Assembly (NCBI GenBank): GCA_023701205.1
Contig: JAMPXJ010000027.1
Location: 1-64,000, forward strand
Direction of reading: 5' to 3'
Length of the DNA stretch: 64,000 bases
From: Oligoflexia bacterium
GTDB lineage: Bacteria > Bdellovibrionota > UBA1018
Each line of letters starts with the position of its first letter. The first letter of the stretch is position 1. The translations under genes were made by a program, and so were the position numbers. Shown in pieces: positions 25,964 through 34,256 of the stretch. Under the pieces are notes generated by a model. The model did no database searches. It was not told the DNA's origin and saw only the letters and a list, made by a program, of their open reading frames with translations.

Positions 25964-28120
25964 ATGCCGAGTCCACCCTTGTCCCGCCGCGCCTACTCCG
26001 TTCTCAGCTCCGCCACACAGTGGCAGGAGGTCTGGGAGGCGGCGGACTATTACGACCGCGTGTCACGCTCCCTGGAGACCGCCCGGAGGTACGCCATCTT
26101 CGTGGGCTGGCAGATCGACTCGCGCCTGCCCATGCCCGGACCTTCTTTGCAGGATCCCGCGAAAACCCCGAACATCGTCAAACCGCTGTCGCACCAGGAA
26201 ACCCTGAAGGAGAAGATCCTCCGGCTTTGCGACACCCGGCCGGACTTCAACGCGTACTTCCTGATCTGGGATCACGCTTATTTCTACGTTCTCGAGCGGG
26301 AAGCCTGGCAGACGCGGATCTGGGAAGGACTCCACCCCCGTCTCCACTTCATCTTCGACAACCGTCACCCTTACGGCGCCTCCCATCACGAGAAGCTCTG
26401 TATCATCGACGGCGAGGTGGCGCTCTGCGGCGGCATCGACCTCTGCGATGAGCGCTGGGACACGCCCCTCCATCCCTACTCCGATCCGCGACGATCCCTC
26501 GACGGCATCCGCGAGACGCATGGCCCCTACCACGACCTGGGACTCGAGCTCCGCGGGCCGGTTTGCCGGGACATCCAGAATCATGTGGCACCCCGCTGGC
26601 GCGCGCTTTCGGGGATTCCCTTCCCCGTTCCGCCGGAGCCGCCCGCGCGCGAAAGGTCGGGGGTCTTTCCCGTGTACCTCAGCCGGACGCTGCCTGGAAT
26701 CGATCCGGGTCCGGCCCGCGAGCCTCTGATCCGGGAGGTCGAATTCCTCTTTCGCGACCTGATCCGGGCCGCGCGCCGGCGGATCATTCTCGAGGGCCAG
26801 TACTACTGGTCGCGGGAGATCAATGACCTGCTCATCTCGAAGATGCACGAAAGGCGCGGCCGACCCTTCGAGATCCTGCTCATCCTCGCGGAAACCTCCG
26901 ACACGGACTCTCCCACGCGCCACATGATCCCCTACCAGATGAGCCTGCTCGGGCGACTGCGGGAGGCCGCGCGCGCCACCGGCACCCGCCTGCTGCTCGC
27001 CACCCCATACGTCCATTCGCCCGAGCGCTCGCATCCGCCCAAGCCCATCTACATCCATTCCAAGGTGCTGCTCATCGATGACCGTTTCCTCAGCATCGGC
27101 TCGGCCAACTTCGCCGCGCGCGCGCTGCGCCTCGATACGGAGCTCAACCTGACGCTCGCCGGGGAGTCGCCGTTCCTGCGCGCGCGCATCCGGCGCTTCC
27201 GGCGGGAGCTCCTCGCGCACTGGAACCTCCGAGGCTCCTCCCAAAATCCTCTGGTTCGCCTTCGCGGGCTCCGGCCCGCGCTCCAGGAGCCGAAAAAGCT
27301 TCGTCTCGAGCGCCTCTTCGATCCGACCCTTCCCTGGCTGTACTCCGGGAAAAGGCGTCTCCGGGTGTTGCTGCGGCGGAACGATCCCGCCATCGCGCTC
27401 GCGCTCCTGTTCAGCCTCGCGAGCTCCGCCGTGCTCTCGACGCTGCTCGCGGAAAACCTCCTGGGCCTCACCGTCTCGGGCCGGCACCTGGCCTACCTCG
27501 TTCCGCTGAGCCTGGCGTGGCTCCTGCCGATCGCAAGCTTCCCGCCGCTGCTTCTCGCCGCCTGGGACTGGGGATCGGAAACGGCAGCGCGCCTGCTCCT
27601 CGCCTCGCTCTGGTCGGGGTCGCTCTTCGGGTACGCGCTGGGTCGCCTGTTTCCGGCCTGGACCGGCGCGGCGCTACCCGGCATACCCGGGCCCGGCCTC
27701 CGCGATTTCGGCCAGCTGCTGCGTTTTCTCGTGGATCCCCGCGTCGGCCTCCGCGCGAAATTCGCGGCCCAGGGCGTTCATTGCATCAGCTTCCCCTGGT
27801 TCGCCCTCGCCACCTGGCTCATTCTGCCCGCATTGCTGCAGCTCGCGTTACGCCTCGCGGTTGAGTTCAGCCCGGTTTCCGTGGTTAAATCCTTCCGGTC
27901 GGTCACCGCCGGAAACGGGCCGCTCCTGGGCCTGATCCTCGCGGGAGCGTCCTTTTTGCCGGGGGTCCTGCGCCTCCTCAAGAAAAGTGCCCCAGAAGGA
28001 TCTCATGAAGAAAGAGCCGCTGAAAGTCCTCTCCTACAACATCCACAAAGGCTTCAGCGCGAACAGCAAGAGATTCATCCTCCGGACGATTCGCGAGCTG
28101 CTCAGGGAACTGCATCCTGA
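25964..28120 (+). CDS. phospholipase D-like protein fused to a VTT/DedA-like membrane domain
   Basis: A 718-aa protein. Residues ~1-470 hold two HKD motifs: SHHEKLCIIDGE near 142 and IHSKVLLIDDR near 365, each followed by the GxxN/D-type segment (GGIDLCD, GSANFAARAL). This is the cardiolipin-synthase/phospholipase D arrangement that transfers phosphatidyl groups. Residues ~480-680 contain five or six hydrophobic helices with a FGYALGR segment like the VTT (SNARE-associated/DedA) domain. Such fusions occur in proteobacteria. The last 38 codons overlap the next gene by 116 bp, so the C-terminal tail may not be conserved. Confidence 0.85.
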   Translation: MPSPPLSRRAYSVLSSATQWQEVWEAADYYDRVSRSLETARRYAIFVGWQIDSRLPMPGPSLQDPAKTPNIVKPLSHQETLKEKILRLCDTRPDFNAYFLIWDHAYFYVLEREAWQTRIWEGLHPRLHFIFDNRHPYGASHHEKLCIIDGEVALCGGIDLCDERWDTPLHPYSDPRRSLDGIRETHGPYHDLGLELRGPVCRDIQNHVAPRWRALSGIPFPVPPEPPARERSGVFPVYLSRTLPGIDPGPAREPLIREVEFLFRDLIRAARRRIILEGQYYWSREINDLLISKMHERRGRPFEILLILAETSDTDSPTRHMIPYQMSLLGRLREAARATGTRLLLATPYVHSPERSHPPKPIYIHSKVLLIDDRFLSIGSANFAARALRLDTELNLTLAGESPFLRARIRRFRRELLAHWNLRGSSQNPLVRLRGLRPALQEPKKLRLERLFDPTLPWLYSGKRRLRVLLRRNDPAIALALLFSLASSAVLSTLLAENLLGLTVSGRHLAYLVPLSLAWLLPIASFPPLLLAAWDWGSETAARLLLASLWSGSLFGYALGRLFPAWTGAALPGIPGPGLRDFGQLLRFLVDPRVGLRAKFAAQGVHCISFPWFALATWLILPALLQLALRLAVEFSPVSVVKSFRSVTAGNGPLLGLILAGASFLPGVLRLLKKSAPEGSHEERAAESPLLQHPQRLQREQQEIHPPDDSRAAQGTAS

Positions 28121-28757
28121 CCTCGTCTTTCTCCAGGAGGTCCTGGGCCAGCATGAAGGCCACCGTCAGAAGATCGTGGAATGGCCGCTTCAATCCCAAT
28201 TCGAATTCCTTGCCGACGAGCTTTGGCCCCATTATGCCTACGGAAAGAACGCGGTTTATTCCGCAGGCCACCACGGAAACGCGATTCTGAGCAAGTTCCC
28301 CGTCATCTCATGGGAAAACATCGACATCTCCACGAACCGGGTCGAGAAACGCGGCCTGCTTCACGCCGTGGTCGAGGTGCCCGGCCACAAGCAGCCGCTC
28401 CACGCGATCAACGTCCATCTCGGGCTGCTCGAAGGCGAGCGCGCGCGCCAGCTGCGCTTCATCTGCGAGCGGATCGAATCGCACGTCCCGCACGGGCATC
28501 CGCTGGTGCTCGCGGGGGACTTCAATGACTGGCGGGTGCGGGCCTCGGAAACCCTTCGCAGAAGCCTCGAGGTCCAGGAGGCCTTCCTCAAGCTCAACGG
28601 CACCCATGCCCGGACGTTTCCGAGCTGGATGCCCGCGCTGCGCCTGGATCGGATCTACTACCGCGGACTCACTGCCCACACGGCGAGATGCCTGGCGAGC
28701 AGGCCCTGGAACGAGCTTTCAGACCACGTCGCATTGTATGTCGAAATGAAACTTTGA
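28005..28757 (+). CDS. endonuclease/exonuclease/phosphatase-family protein
   Basis: I choose the ATG at 28005 (AAGGA 5 nt upstream), giving 250 aa beginning with the conserved first strand LKVLSYNIHKGF. The EEP fold is shown by FLQEV (metal-binding Glu) near 45, HLGLL, AGDFNDW near 170 and SDHVALYVEM at the end. Members next to cardiolipin-synthase-like genes are often annotated YbhP. The gene begins inside the PLD-VTT coding region, so the two are expressed together. The substrate is unknown. Confidence 0.88.
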   Translation: MKKEPLKVLSYNIHKGFSANSKRFILRTIRELLRELHPDLVFLQEVLGQHEGHRQKIVEWPLQSQFEFLADELWPHYAYGKNAVYSAGHHGNAILSKFPVISWENIDISTNRVEKRGLLHAVVEVPGHKQPLHAINVHLGLLEGERARQLRFICERIESHVPHGHPLVLAGDFNDWRVRASETLRRSLEVQEAFLKLNGTHARTFPSWMPALRLDRIYYRGLTAHTARCLASRPWNELSDHVALYVEMKL

Positions 28758-28769
28758 AAAATGCACGCC

Positions 28770-29138
28770 TCAGGCCGCGCCGCGCGAGGAGGCGACCGCC
28801 TCATCCAGGATGTCCGCAAGCTCTTCGATCGTGTAAGGCTTGGCCAGAAAAAGCGTCCCTGGCAGATGACGCGCGCGACTCTCGCCGTGCTGTACCGCCG
28901 AGAGCACCACGGTGGGCGGGACGCGCCCGAAGCGCTGCCGGATCTGCTCAAAAACCTGCTCGCCGGTCATCCCTTCGAGGGTCAGGTCCAGCAGCAGCGC
29001 ATCCGGCCACTCGCGCCGGAGATATTCCAGGGCCTGCTCACCGTCCTCCACGAGAATCGGCTGATGCTGGAAGGCCTCGAGGACCATCCCGAGCGTTTCG
29101 CGAACCGCAGAGTCGTCTTCAACCACCAGAACCCGCAT
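28770..29138 (-). CDS. stand-alone response-regulator receiver
   Basis: A 122-aa CheY-like receiver with no output domain. The acidic pocket is E7-D8-D9, the phosphorylation site is D51 (LLLDLTLEGM) and K100 lies in LAKPYT. The switch Ser/Thr is S80. I use the start MRVLVVEDD at 29138; a longer start adds 14 non-conserved residues. No histidine kinase is in the window, so it is an orphan. It converges with the EEP gene 12 bp away. Confidence 0.92.
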   Translation of the reverse strand: MRVLVVEDDSAVRETLGMVLEAFQHQPILVEDGEQALEYLRREWPDALLLDLTLEGMTGEQVFEQIRQRFGRVPPTVVLSAVQHGESRARHLPGTLFLAKPYTIEELADILDEAVASSRGAA

Positions 29139-29262
29139 ACCCAGAATCCCTCTATCAGCGCTATTTACTCTTACTTTCACTCAACGGGTCCCGCCCGTCG
29201 GCGTCGGACTCCCGAATCGCCGGATGCCCCTGACGATCGTTTTCCCGCTGGAATTTAGCGTA

Positions 29263-29406
29263 CTATCTGAAGAATTTCCGAAGTGCTCTCTCGATGCCTG
29301 ACTGTTGGTCGATCACCGCGAACCTGGGAGCGGCTTGGCGAACCTGGCGCGCGGATTCCGCCGCCGCCCCGCCGATGCCGCTTCCGATGCGGGAGATTTC
29401 TTGCAT
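29263..29406 (-). CDS. possible small protein, 47 aa
   Basis: Within the 315-bp gap between the receiver gene and the aspartase-like gene there is a 47-codon frame with high-GC codon use, starting ATG at 29406 and reading MQEISRIGSGIGG at the front and SGIERALRKFFR at the end. No Shine-Dalgarno precedes it. Nothing else clear was seen in the gap apart from an AT-rich segment at 29400-29450 that may hold promoters for both directions. Confidence 0.3.
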   Translation of the reverse strand: MQEISRIGSGIGGAAAESARQVRQAAPRFAVIDQQSGIERALRKFFR

Positions 29407-29453
29407 AAAAAAAGCCAACAAGCCACAAAAATCAACCTGCAAAGGATAACTGG

Positions 29454-30962
29454 ATGCCGACACGACTTCGAAGAAAAACAGGGCAAAATCCCCGAAGAAA
29501 ACCGAATGAGACATTCCGGCGGGAAAGTGACTCGCTGGGCCCCGTCGAGGTCCCGACGGCCGCGTTCTGGGGTGCGCAAACGGCAAGAGCCCTCCGGAAT
29601 TTCCCCGTATCCGGACGTCAGGCCGACCCCTCGCTGCACCGCGCTTTCCTCCGGATCAAGAGAGCGGCGGCCGTGGCCAACCGCATCGCCGGCAGCCTCG
29701 GAAAGACTGACGCCTTTCTCATCATCCAGGCGATCGACGAGCTGCTCGCGATGCCCGAGCCGGAATGGAGGAGCCTCTTTCCGGTTGACATCTTCCAGGC
29801 GGGCGCCGGGACTAGTCAGAACATGAACGTCAACGAGGTCATCGCCAACGTCGCAAATCGTCTCGCGGGAAACCCCTTGGGCGCTTATGTCCCGATCCAT
29901 CCCAACGATCACGTCAATCAGTCCCAATCGACCAACGACGTTTTCCCCTCTGCGATGCGCCTAGCGCTGCTCGATTCGTCCCGCCCCCTTTTACGGGCTC
30001 TCCGCGAGCTCGCATCCGCCCTGGACAGGAAGGGCGACCTTTGGCGAGAGCTGCCCAAGTCCGCCCGGACCCATCTGCAGGATGCCGTTCCCATGCGCCT
30101 TGGGGAGGAGTTCCTGGCCTACGGCAGAACCCTTGCCCGCTGCGCGGATCGGCTCGAGCTCGCGAGGGACGAGTTGCGGGAACTCGGCCTGGGCGGCAGC
30201 GCCGCCGGAACCGGCCTGAATGTCCCGCGAGGCTATATTCCGACCGCGCTTTCCGAGCTTTCCCGGCTCACGGGAGAGCGGCTCCGAAGCGCCCCGAGCC
30301 TCTATGAGTCCATGCAGTCGCAGGCGCCCGTCGGCTTCTATTCTTCCATGCTCCGACTAACGGGTCTGGAGCTCACGCGCATCTGCAACGACCTGCGGCT
30401 CCTGGCATCGGGACCCCTCACCGGCCTCGCAGAACTCCTGCTCCCCTCCGTGCAGCCCGGAAGCAGCATCATGCCCGGAAAGGTCAATCCTTCCATCGTC
30501 GAGATGTGCAATCAGGCCTGGTTCGCGGTCCTCGGCCACGATCATACCGCCGCCATGGCGCTGCAGGCGGGGCAGCTCGAGCTCAATGTCATGATGCCCG
30601 TGATGGCCCACGCGATGCTCGAGGCTACGCGCGTGGCGACGAACGCCACGGAGCTCCTGCGCGTCCGCTGCATCGAAGGCCTGCGCGCGAATGAGCCCAG
30701 GCTGCGGAGGTACTTCGAAAGCACGCCCCAGATCGCCACCGCGCTTTCGCCCCGCCTGGGCTACGCCGCGGTCGCGAAGCTCGTGCACGAGGCTGAGACA
30801 GGGGGCAGCTCGGTGCTCGAGCTGGTGCGCGCGCGCGGGATCATGGGCGAAGCCGAGCTGGCCCGACTGATCGAGCCGGGCCGGCTCACCGGAGCACTCC
30901 GGACTCGTCGGCCTAGAACCGCTCCGTCTCGGGCGCGTCGAGCAGGTCCAGCTCGTCGTTGA
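29454..30962 (+). CDS. aspA: aspartase/class II fumarase-family lyase, aspartase-like
   Basis: A 502-aa member of the fumarase/aspartase superfamily. The mobile catalytic loop GSSIMPGKVNP lies near residue 343, HPNDHVNQSQSTND near 147 and GRTHLQ-like ARTHLQDAVPMRLG near 205. QAGAGTSQNMN, DAVP, AGQLELNVM and GLRANEPR resemble aspartate ammonia-lyase more than FumC, so the likely reaction is aspartate to fumarate and ammonia. Fumarase or another substrate stays possible. AAGGA lies ~9 nt before the ATG. The C-terminal ~25 residues are Arg/Pro-rich and overlap the convergent mepA gene by 50 bp. Confidence 0.82.
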   Translation: MPTRLRRKTGQNPRRKPNETFRRESDSLGPVEVPTAAFWGAQTARALRNFPVSGRQADPSLHRAFLRIKRAAAVANRIAGSLGKTDAFLIIQAIDELLAMPEPEWRSLFPVDIFQAGAGTSQNMNVNEVIANVANRLAGNPLGAYVPIHPNDHVNQSQSTNDVFPSAMRLALLDSSRPLLRALRELASALDRKGDLWRELPKSARTHLQDAVPMRLGEEFLAYGRTLARCADRLELARDELRELGLGGSAAGTGLNVPRGYIPTALSELSRLTGERLRSAPSLYESMQSQAPVGFYSSMLRLTGLELTRICNDLRLLASGPLTGLAELLLPSVQPGSSIMPGKVNPSIVEMCNQAWFAVLGHDHTAAMALQAGQLELNVMMPVMAHAMLEATRVATNATELLRVRCIEGLRANEPRLRRYFESTPQIATALSPRLGYAAVAKLVHEAETGGSSVLELVRARGIMGEAELARLIEPGRLTGALRTRRPRTAPSRARRAGPARR

Positions 30963-32049
30963 AATCCTCGAGCTCGAGCTCGGGGTTTTCCGCGCAACCC
31001 GGCTCACCGGGCCCCTGCCCCACCCGAACATGGTAATGATGCTTGTGACCGGGCATGTGGCGGATGAAACGGGAAAGCGCCAGCCATTCGGGATCCTTTC
31101 CGACCGCCTTCGCGAGCTTGCGGATGAGCCGCTTGTCGAGAAAAACCACCTTCACGCAGGCGTAAGGATTCCGGAAGAGCTTCTTGATGAACCACCAGTT
31201 CGGCTGGATGTCGAATTGCCGGTGGAAATAGAACGGCGACTCGACTCCCGCCTTCGCGACGAGAAACGCGATATCCACGTCCTGTCCCGTCGTGTGCGAC
31301 AGATGCCCCCTACGGCCGCCGCGTCCCGAGAGACAGCCGCCGCGCGGCGCGGAAATGTCCCCGACGACCAGCTTCGTCCCCGAGAAGGCGGGTGCCGGGA
31401 ACTCCTGTTTCACCTGCCTCCCGAGCCATTCCATCATCCCGATCATGGGGTCCGTGCCGAAATCCGCGCACCGATCCGCCCGGCGGATCAGAATGCGATT
31501 GGCTTCAGAGGGAATCAGGCGGCGCCCCCAGGCGAGAAAGCCGTTGTTGACGGAACAGTAGGATTGATCACCCCGGAGCCAGGCCTCCCGACTGATTCGC
31601 TCCAGCACGTCGCCGAGCGTCCCATCGGCCGCCTGCCGGCCGTACTCCCTCTGTTCGGGCGTCATTTCGGAGCAGTAGCTCGCCTTGCGTCGATGAGCGG
31701 CACATTGCAGCCTGCGGTTGCGACGCGTGCTTCCGCCCACCTTGCCGCAGCAATGATGGCCGTTCGCGGTGAACTCCGGGTTCCATTCGGCGCAGAACGA
31801 AAGCTGGGGAAGCGGTCCGATGGCCGGGGGCATGCCCGCGCGCGGAACATCGAGCATCGCCTCCGTCATCGGCGAGCAGGGCGGAAACTCCGGCAGCGGA
31901 GGCTGCTTGGACCTGAAGAGCTGGCTCGACAACTGGACGGAGGCCTGCGGTGAAACAGCAGGCCCGCCTTCAGACGCGAGCGCCCGGGGACAGCTTCCTC
32001 CGGTCAAGGCCAGCACGACAAGATGAAAAAAGACCTGAGCTCGAGTCAT
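30913..32049 (-). CDS. mepA: penicillin-insensitive murein endopeptidase-like protein
   Basis: A 378-aa exported protein (signal peptide about residues 1-25). Residues ~50-190 are a Cys-rich N-terminal extension absent from E. coli MepA (274 aa). The M74 zinc peptidase domain follows: GRRGHLSHTTGQDVDIAF near 265-282 and GHKHHYHVRVG near 345 supply the His and Asp metal ligands. MepA cuts D-Ala-meso-DAP cross-links in murein. The protein ends with an acidic LDLLDAPET stretch. The 3' end overlaps the lyase gene by 50 bp. Confidence 0.87.
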   Translation of the reverse strand: MTRAQVFFHLVVLALTGGSCPRALASEGGPAVSPQASVQLSSQLFRSKQPPLPEFPPCSPMTEAMLDVPRAGMPPAIGPLPQLSFCAEWNPEFTANGHHCCGKVGGSTRRNRRLQCAAHRRKASYCSEMTPEQREYGRQAADGTLGDVLERISREAWLRGDQSYCSVNNGFLAWGRRLIPSEANRILIRRADRCADFGTDPMIGMMEWLGRQVKQEFPAPAFSGTKLVVGDISAPRGGCLSGRGGRRGHLSHTTGQDVDIAFLVAKAGVESPFYFHRQFDIQPNWWFIKKLFRNPYACVKVVFLDKRLIRKLAKAVGKDPEWLALSRFIRHMPGHKHHYHVRVGQGPGEPGCAENPELELEDFNDELDLLDAPETERF

Positions 32050-32062
32050 TGGGCATTCCAGC

Positions 32063-33085
32063 CTAGCCTAAACTGGCCAGCCGTTCCACCAGGTCGTGGA
32101 GCTCGACGCTCTCATCGGCCCAGTAGCGATAGGAGCCGAATTCCGGGAAGGCCGCGGGAAAGGCCGGATCCCCCCACCTGCGCGCGATCCACGCGGAGTA
32201 GTGCACGATCCGCAGCGCCCGCAGCGCCTCGACGAGTCTCAGCGTCGAGCGATCGAACGCCCGCATCTCCTCGTAGCCCGAAAGGAGGAGCTCCCGCCGG
32301 CGCAAGGCCTCCTCGTCGCGACCCGGCACGAGAAGCCAGAGATCCTGAACGGCGGGACCCACCAGCATATCGTCGAAATCCAGGAAAAACGGCCCTTCCG
32401 GATTCCACAACAAGTTCCCGAAATGACAGTCCCCGTGAATCCGGTGCGTCGGCGCGGCGGCGAAAAGCGGCTCCGCGAGTTCGCAAATCCGCTCCACCGC
32501 GAGCCGGTATCGCGTGGCCAGCTCGACCGGCAGCCAGTTGCCGGCAACAAGCCAGCGCAGATTCTCGCGGCCATAGGTCGACGGCGAGATCCGCAGCCGA
32601 TGCGCGGCGGGACGCGCGGCGCCCACGTTATGGATCCGGCCCAGCAGGCGGCCGATGCGGACCAGCTGCTCATCGGTGAGCTCGTCGGGTGAACGCCCGC
32701 CCACCTTCGGGAAGAGCGCATACCAGATCCCCTGCCCGTCGGCGCCGCTCGGCGAGAATTTGAGCGTCTCGCCATCGGAGAACGCGAGCGGTGCGATGGC
32801 CGGGATCTCCGCCTCCACGAGATCCAGCAGGAAGCGGTGCTCTTCGAGGATCTGCTCGCGCGACCAGCGGCCCGGGCGATAGAATTTGGCGACCCGCCTC
32901 GCGCGGGGCTCCTCGAGCTCCACGTCATAAACGCGGTTTTCGAAGCTGTTGAGCGCGGTGCACCGACCGGTGCACGCGAATCCCGCCGCTTCGACCGCGC
33001 GAAGCACGCGATCGGGCGTGAGTTCGAAGAAAAAGCGGGTCTGCTCCTCGCCCCACGCGGTGAGCGGACCGTGCCCTGTGCTCAT
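32063..33085 (-). CDS. srkA: stress response serine/threonine kinase SrkA (RdoA/YihE)
   Basis: I start at the ATG at 33085, which overlaps the HNH stop by 4 bp; longer starts run through a repeat in the upstream gene. The 340-aa protein has the family start (LTPDRVLRAVEAAGF), ENRVYDVE, the catalytic HGDCHFGNLLW and metal-binding FLDFDDM. Its length is near that of E. coli SrkA (328 aa), a Ser/Thr kinase linked to Cpx and oxidative stress survival. Confidence 0.92.
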   Translation of the reverse strand: MSTGHGPLTAWGEEQTRFFFELTPDRVLRAVEAAGFACTGRCTALNSFENRVYDVELEEPRARRVAKFYRPGRWSREQILEEHRFLLDLVEAEIPAIAPLAFSDGETLKFSPSGADGQGIWYALFPKVGGRSPDELTDEQLVRIGRLLGRIHNVGAARPAAHRLRISPSTYGRENLRWLVAGNWLPVELATRYRLAVERICELAEPLFAAAPTHRIHGDCHFGNLLWNPEGPFFLDFDDMLVGPAVQDLWLLVPGRDEEALRRRELLLSGYEEMRAFDRSTLRLVEALRALRIVHYSAWIARRWGDPAFPAAFPEFGSYRYWADESVELHDLVERLASLG

Positions 33086-33453
33086 TCCGGCTCCCCCGCC
33101 GGCTCCCCCGCCGGCTCCCCCGACCCGGATTCCCGCTTGCGACGTTCCTCCTCGAGCTGCCTGAAGGCGTCTTCGGCCGGCGTGCGGAGCTTCTTCTCGC
33201 GGTTGCAGTCGCGACACGAAGGAACGAGATTCCCCTGCGTGCTCTCGCCTCCGCGGGCCAGCGGCACGACATGGTCCATGGTCAGTTCGGAGGCGGGGAA
33301 CTTACCGCCGCAGTAATGGCAAAGACCCCGGTTCACGAGCGTCAGCCACCACTGCGACTTGCGCAGCTTGCGTGCCTTCTCCCGCTCTCGTTTGAGCCGG
33401 GCCGGATCGACGTGCCGTGAATCGAGGAGGAAAAAATCGTCATCTGGGGTCAT
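33082..33453 (-). CDS. HNH endonuclease
   Basis: A 123-aa protein with a classical HNH nuclease core: CHYCG, then MDHVVPLARGGES and NLVPSCRDCNREK, which gives the His-Asn-His triad and two CxxC zinc knuckles. A basic helix precedes the core. The last residues are an EPAG repeat encoded by a 12-bp tandem repeat at the 3' end. It is the first gene before srkA with a 4-bp overlap. The target is unknown. Confidence 0.9.
   Translation of the reverse strand: MTPDDDFFLLDSRHVDPARLKREREKARKLRKSQWWLTLVNRGLCHYCGGKFPASELTMDHVVPLARGGESTQGNLVPSCRDCNREKKLRTPAEDAFRQLEEERRKRESGSGEPAGEPAGEPE
33089..33121. repeat. 12-bp tandem repeat, 2.75 copies
   Basis: The unit GGCTCCCCCGCC encodes the GEPA repeat at the end of the HNH protein. 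The unit length is a multiple of three, so slippage would change tail length without a frameshift. It also lies immediately before the srkA start and could influence its translation. Confidence 0.85.
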
Positions 33454-33497
33454 GGTGCCTCAGGACGATTAGCACGAACGCGCGGCAGGGGCAATTC

Positions 33498-34256
33498 TCA
33501 GGGCGAGGCCGGTACCGCGCGGGGCTGCTCGGTCCTCCGGCGGGAACCTTCGAACGAATACACGTTATAGGCGTGCCGGATCACCGTGAGCGCCACGTTC
33601 CGCACGGGAATTCCGCCCGGGGTCGCTCCGCGCTCCACGCCATGATGGGCATGTCCATGAAAGGCGGCGTCCGCCCCCGCGGAGTCGAGCGCTTCCGCAA
33701 GGAGATAGCTACCCAGAAACGGGTAGATCTCCCGCTTCTCGCCGAGCAGCGTCCCTTCCACGGGGGAGAAGTGCAGCAGCGCGAACTTGAAGTCCGTATC
33801 GAGCTCCCGGAGCCTTCCGTCGAGGAGCTCCGCCTGCGTGCGGGCGTGCCGCGCGAACTGCTTGGTCTCGCGCTCGCCGAAGTCCGTGATGCAAGCCCCG
33901 AAAAAACCGCCACCGAAGCCTTTCATGCCCACGATCCCCACGCTCATCCCGCGAATGTCGAAGGTCGCCGTCTCTCCCTCGAGGGCCGCTATCCCCCTTT
34001 CACGCAGGTAGTTCATGATCTCCCGCTCCTGATCCTGGTGGAAATCATGATTGCCCAGCACCAGCGCCACCGGCACCGAAACCTCCTCGAGATCCGAAGC
34101 CAGCGCCCGGACCTCCTCGATCGCGCCCGACTGGGTGAGATCCCCGGCAATCAACAGGAGATCGGCCCGCGCCGACAGCCCCGAGAAGTACTGGCGCAGA
34201 TCCGCGCGGGAGCGGCGGTCATAATGCAGATCGCCCACGGCCGCGACCCGGATCAC
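33498..34256 (-). CDS. calcineurin-like metallophosphoesterase
   Basis: A 252-aa cytoplasmic protein with the whole metal-site set: DLHYD near residue 9, AGDLTQSG near 41, LGNHDFH near 68, LLHFSPVEG near 160 and GHAHHG near 198. The family hydrolyses phosphodiesters or monoesters; the substrate is unknown. The gene starts 4 bp inside the end of the nucleotidyltransferase-BON gene (ATGA overlap), so the two are probably coupled in function. Confidence 0.92.
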   Translation of the reverse strand: MIRVAAVGDLHYDRRSRADLRQYFSGLSARADLLLIAGDLTQSGAIEEVRALASDLEEVSVPVALVLGNHDFHQDQEREIMNYLRERGIAALEGETATFDIRGMSVGIVGMKGFGGGFFGACITDFGERETKQFARHARTQAELLDGRLRELDTDFKFALLHFSPVEGTLLGEKREIYPFLGSYLLAEALDSAGADAAFHGHAHHGVERGATPGGIPVRNVALTVIRHAYNVYSFEGSRRRTEQPRAVPASP

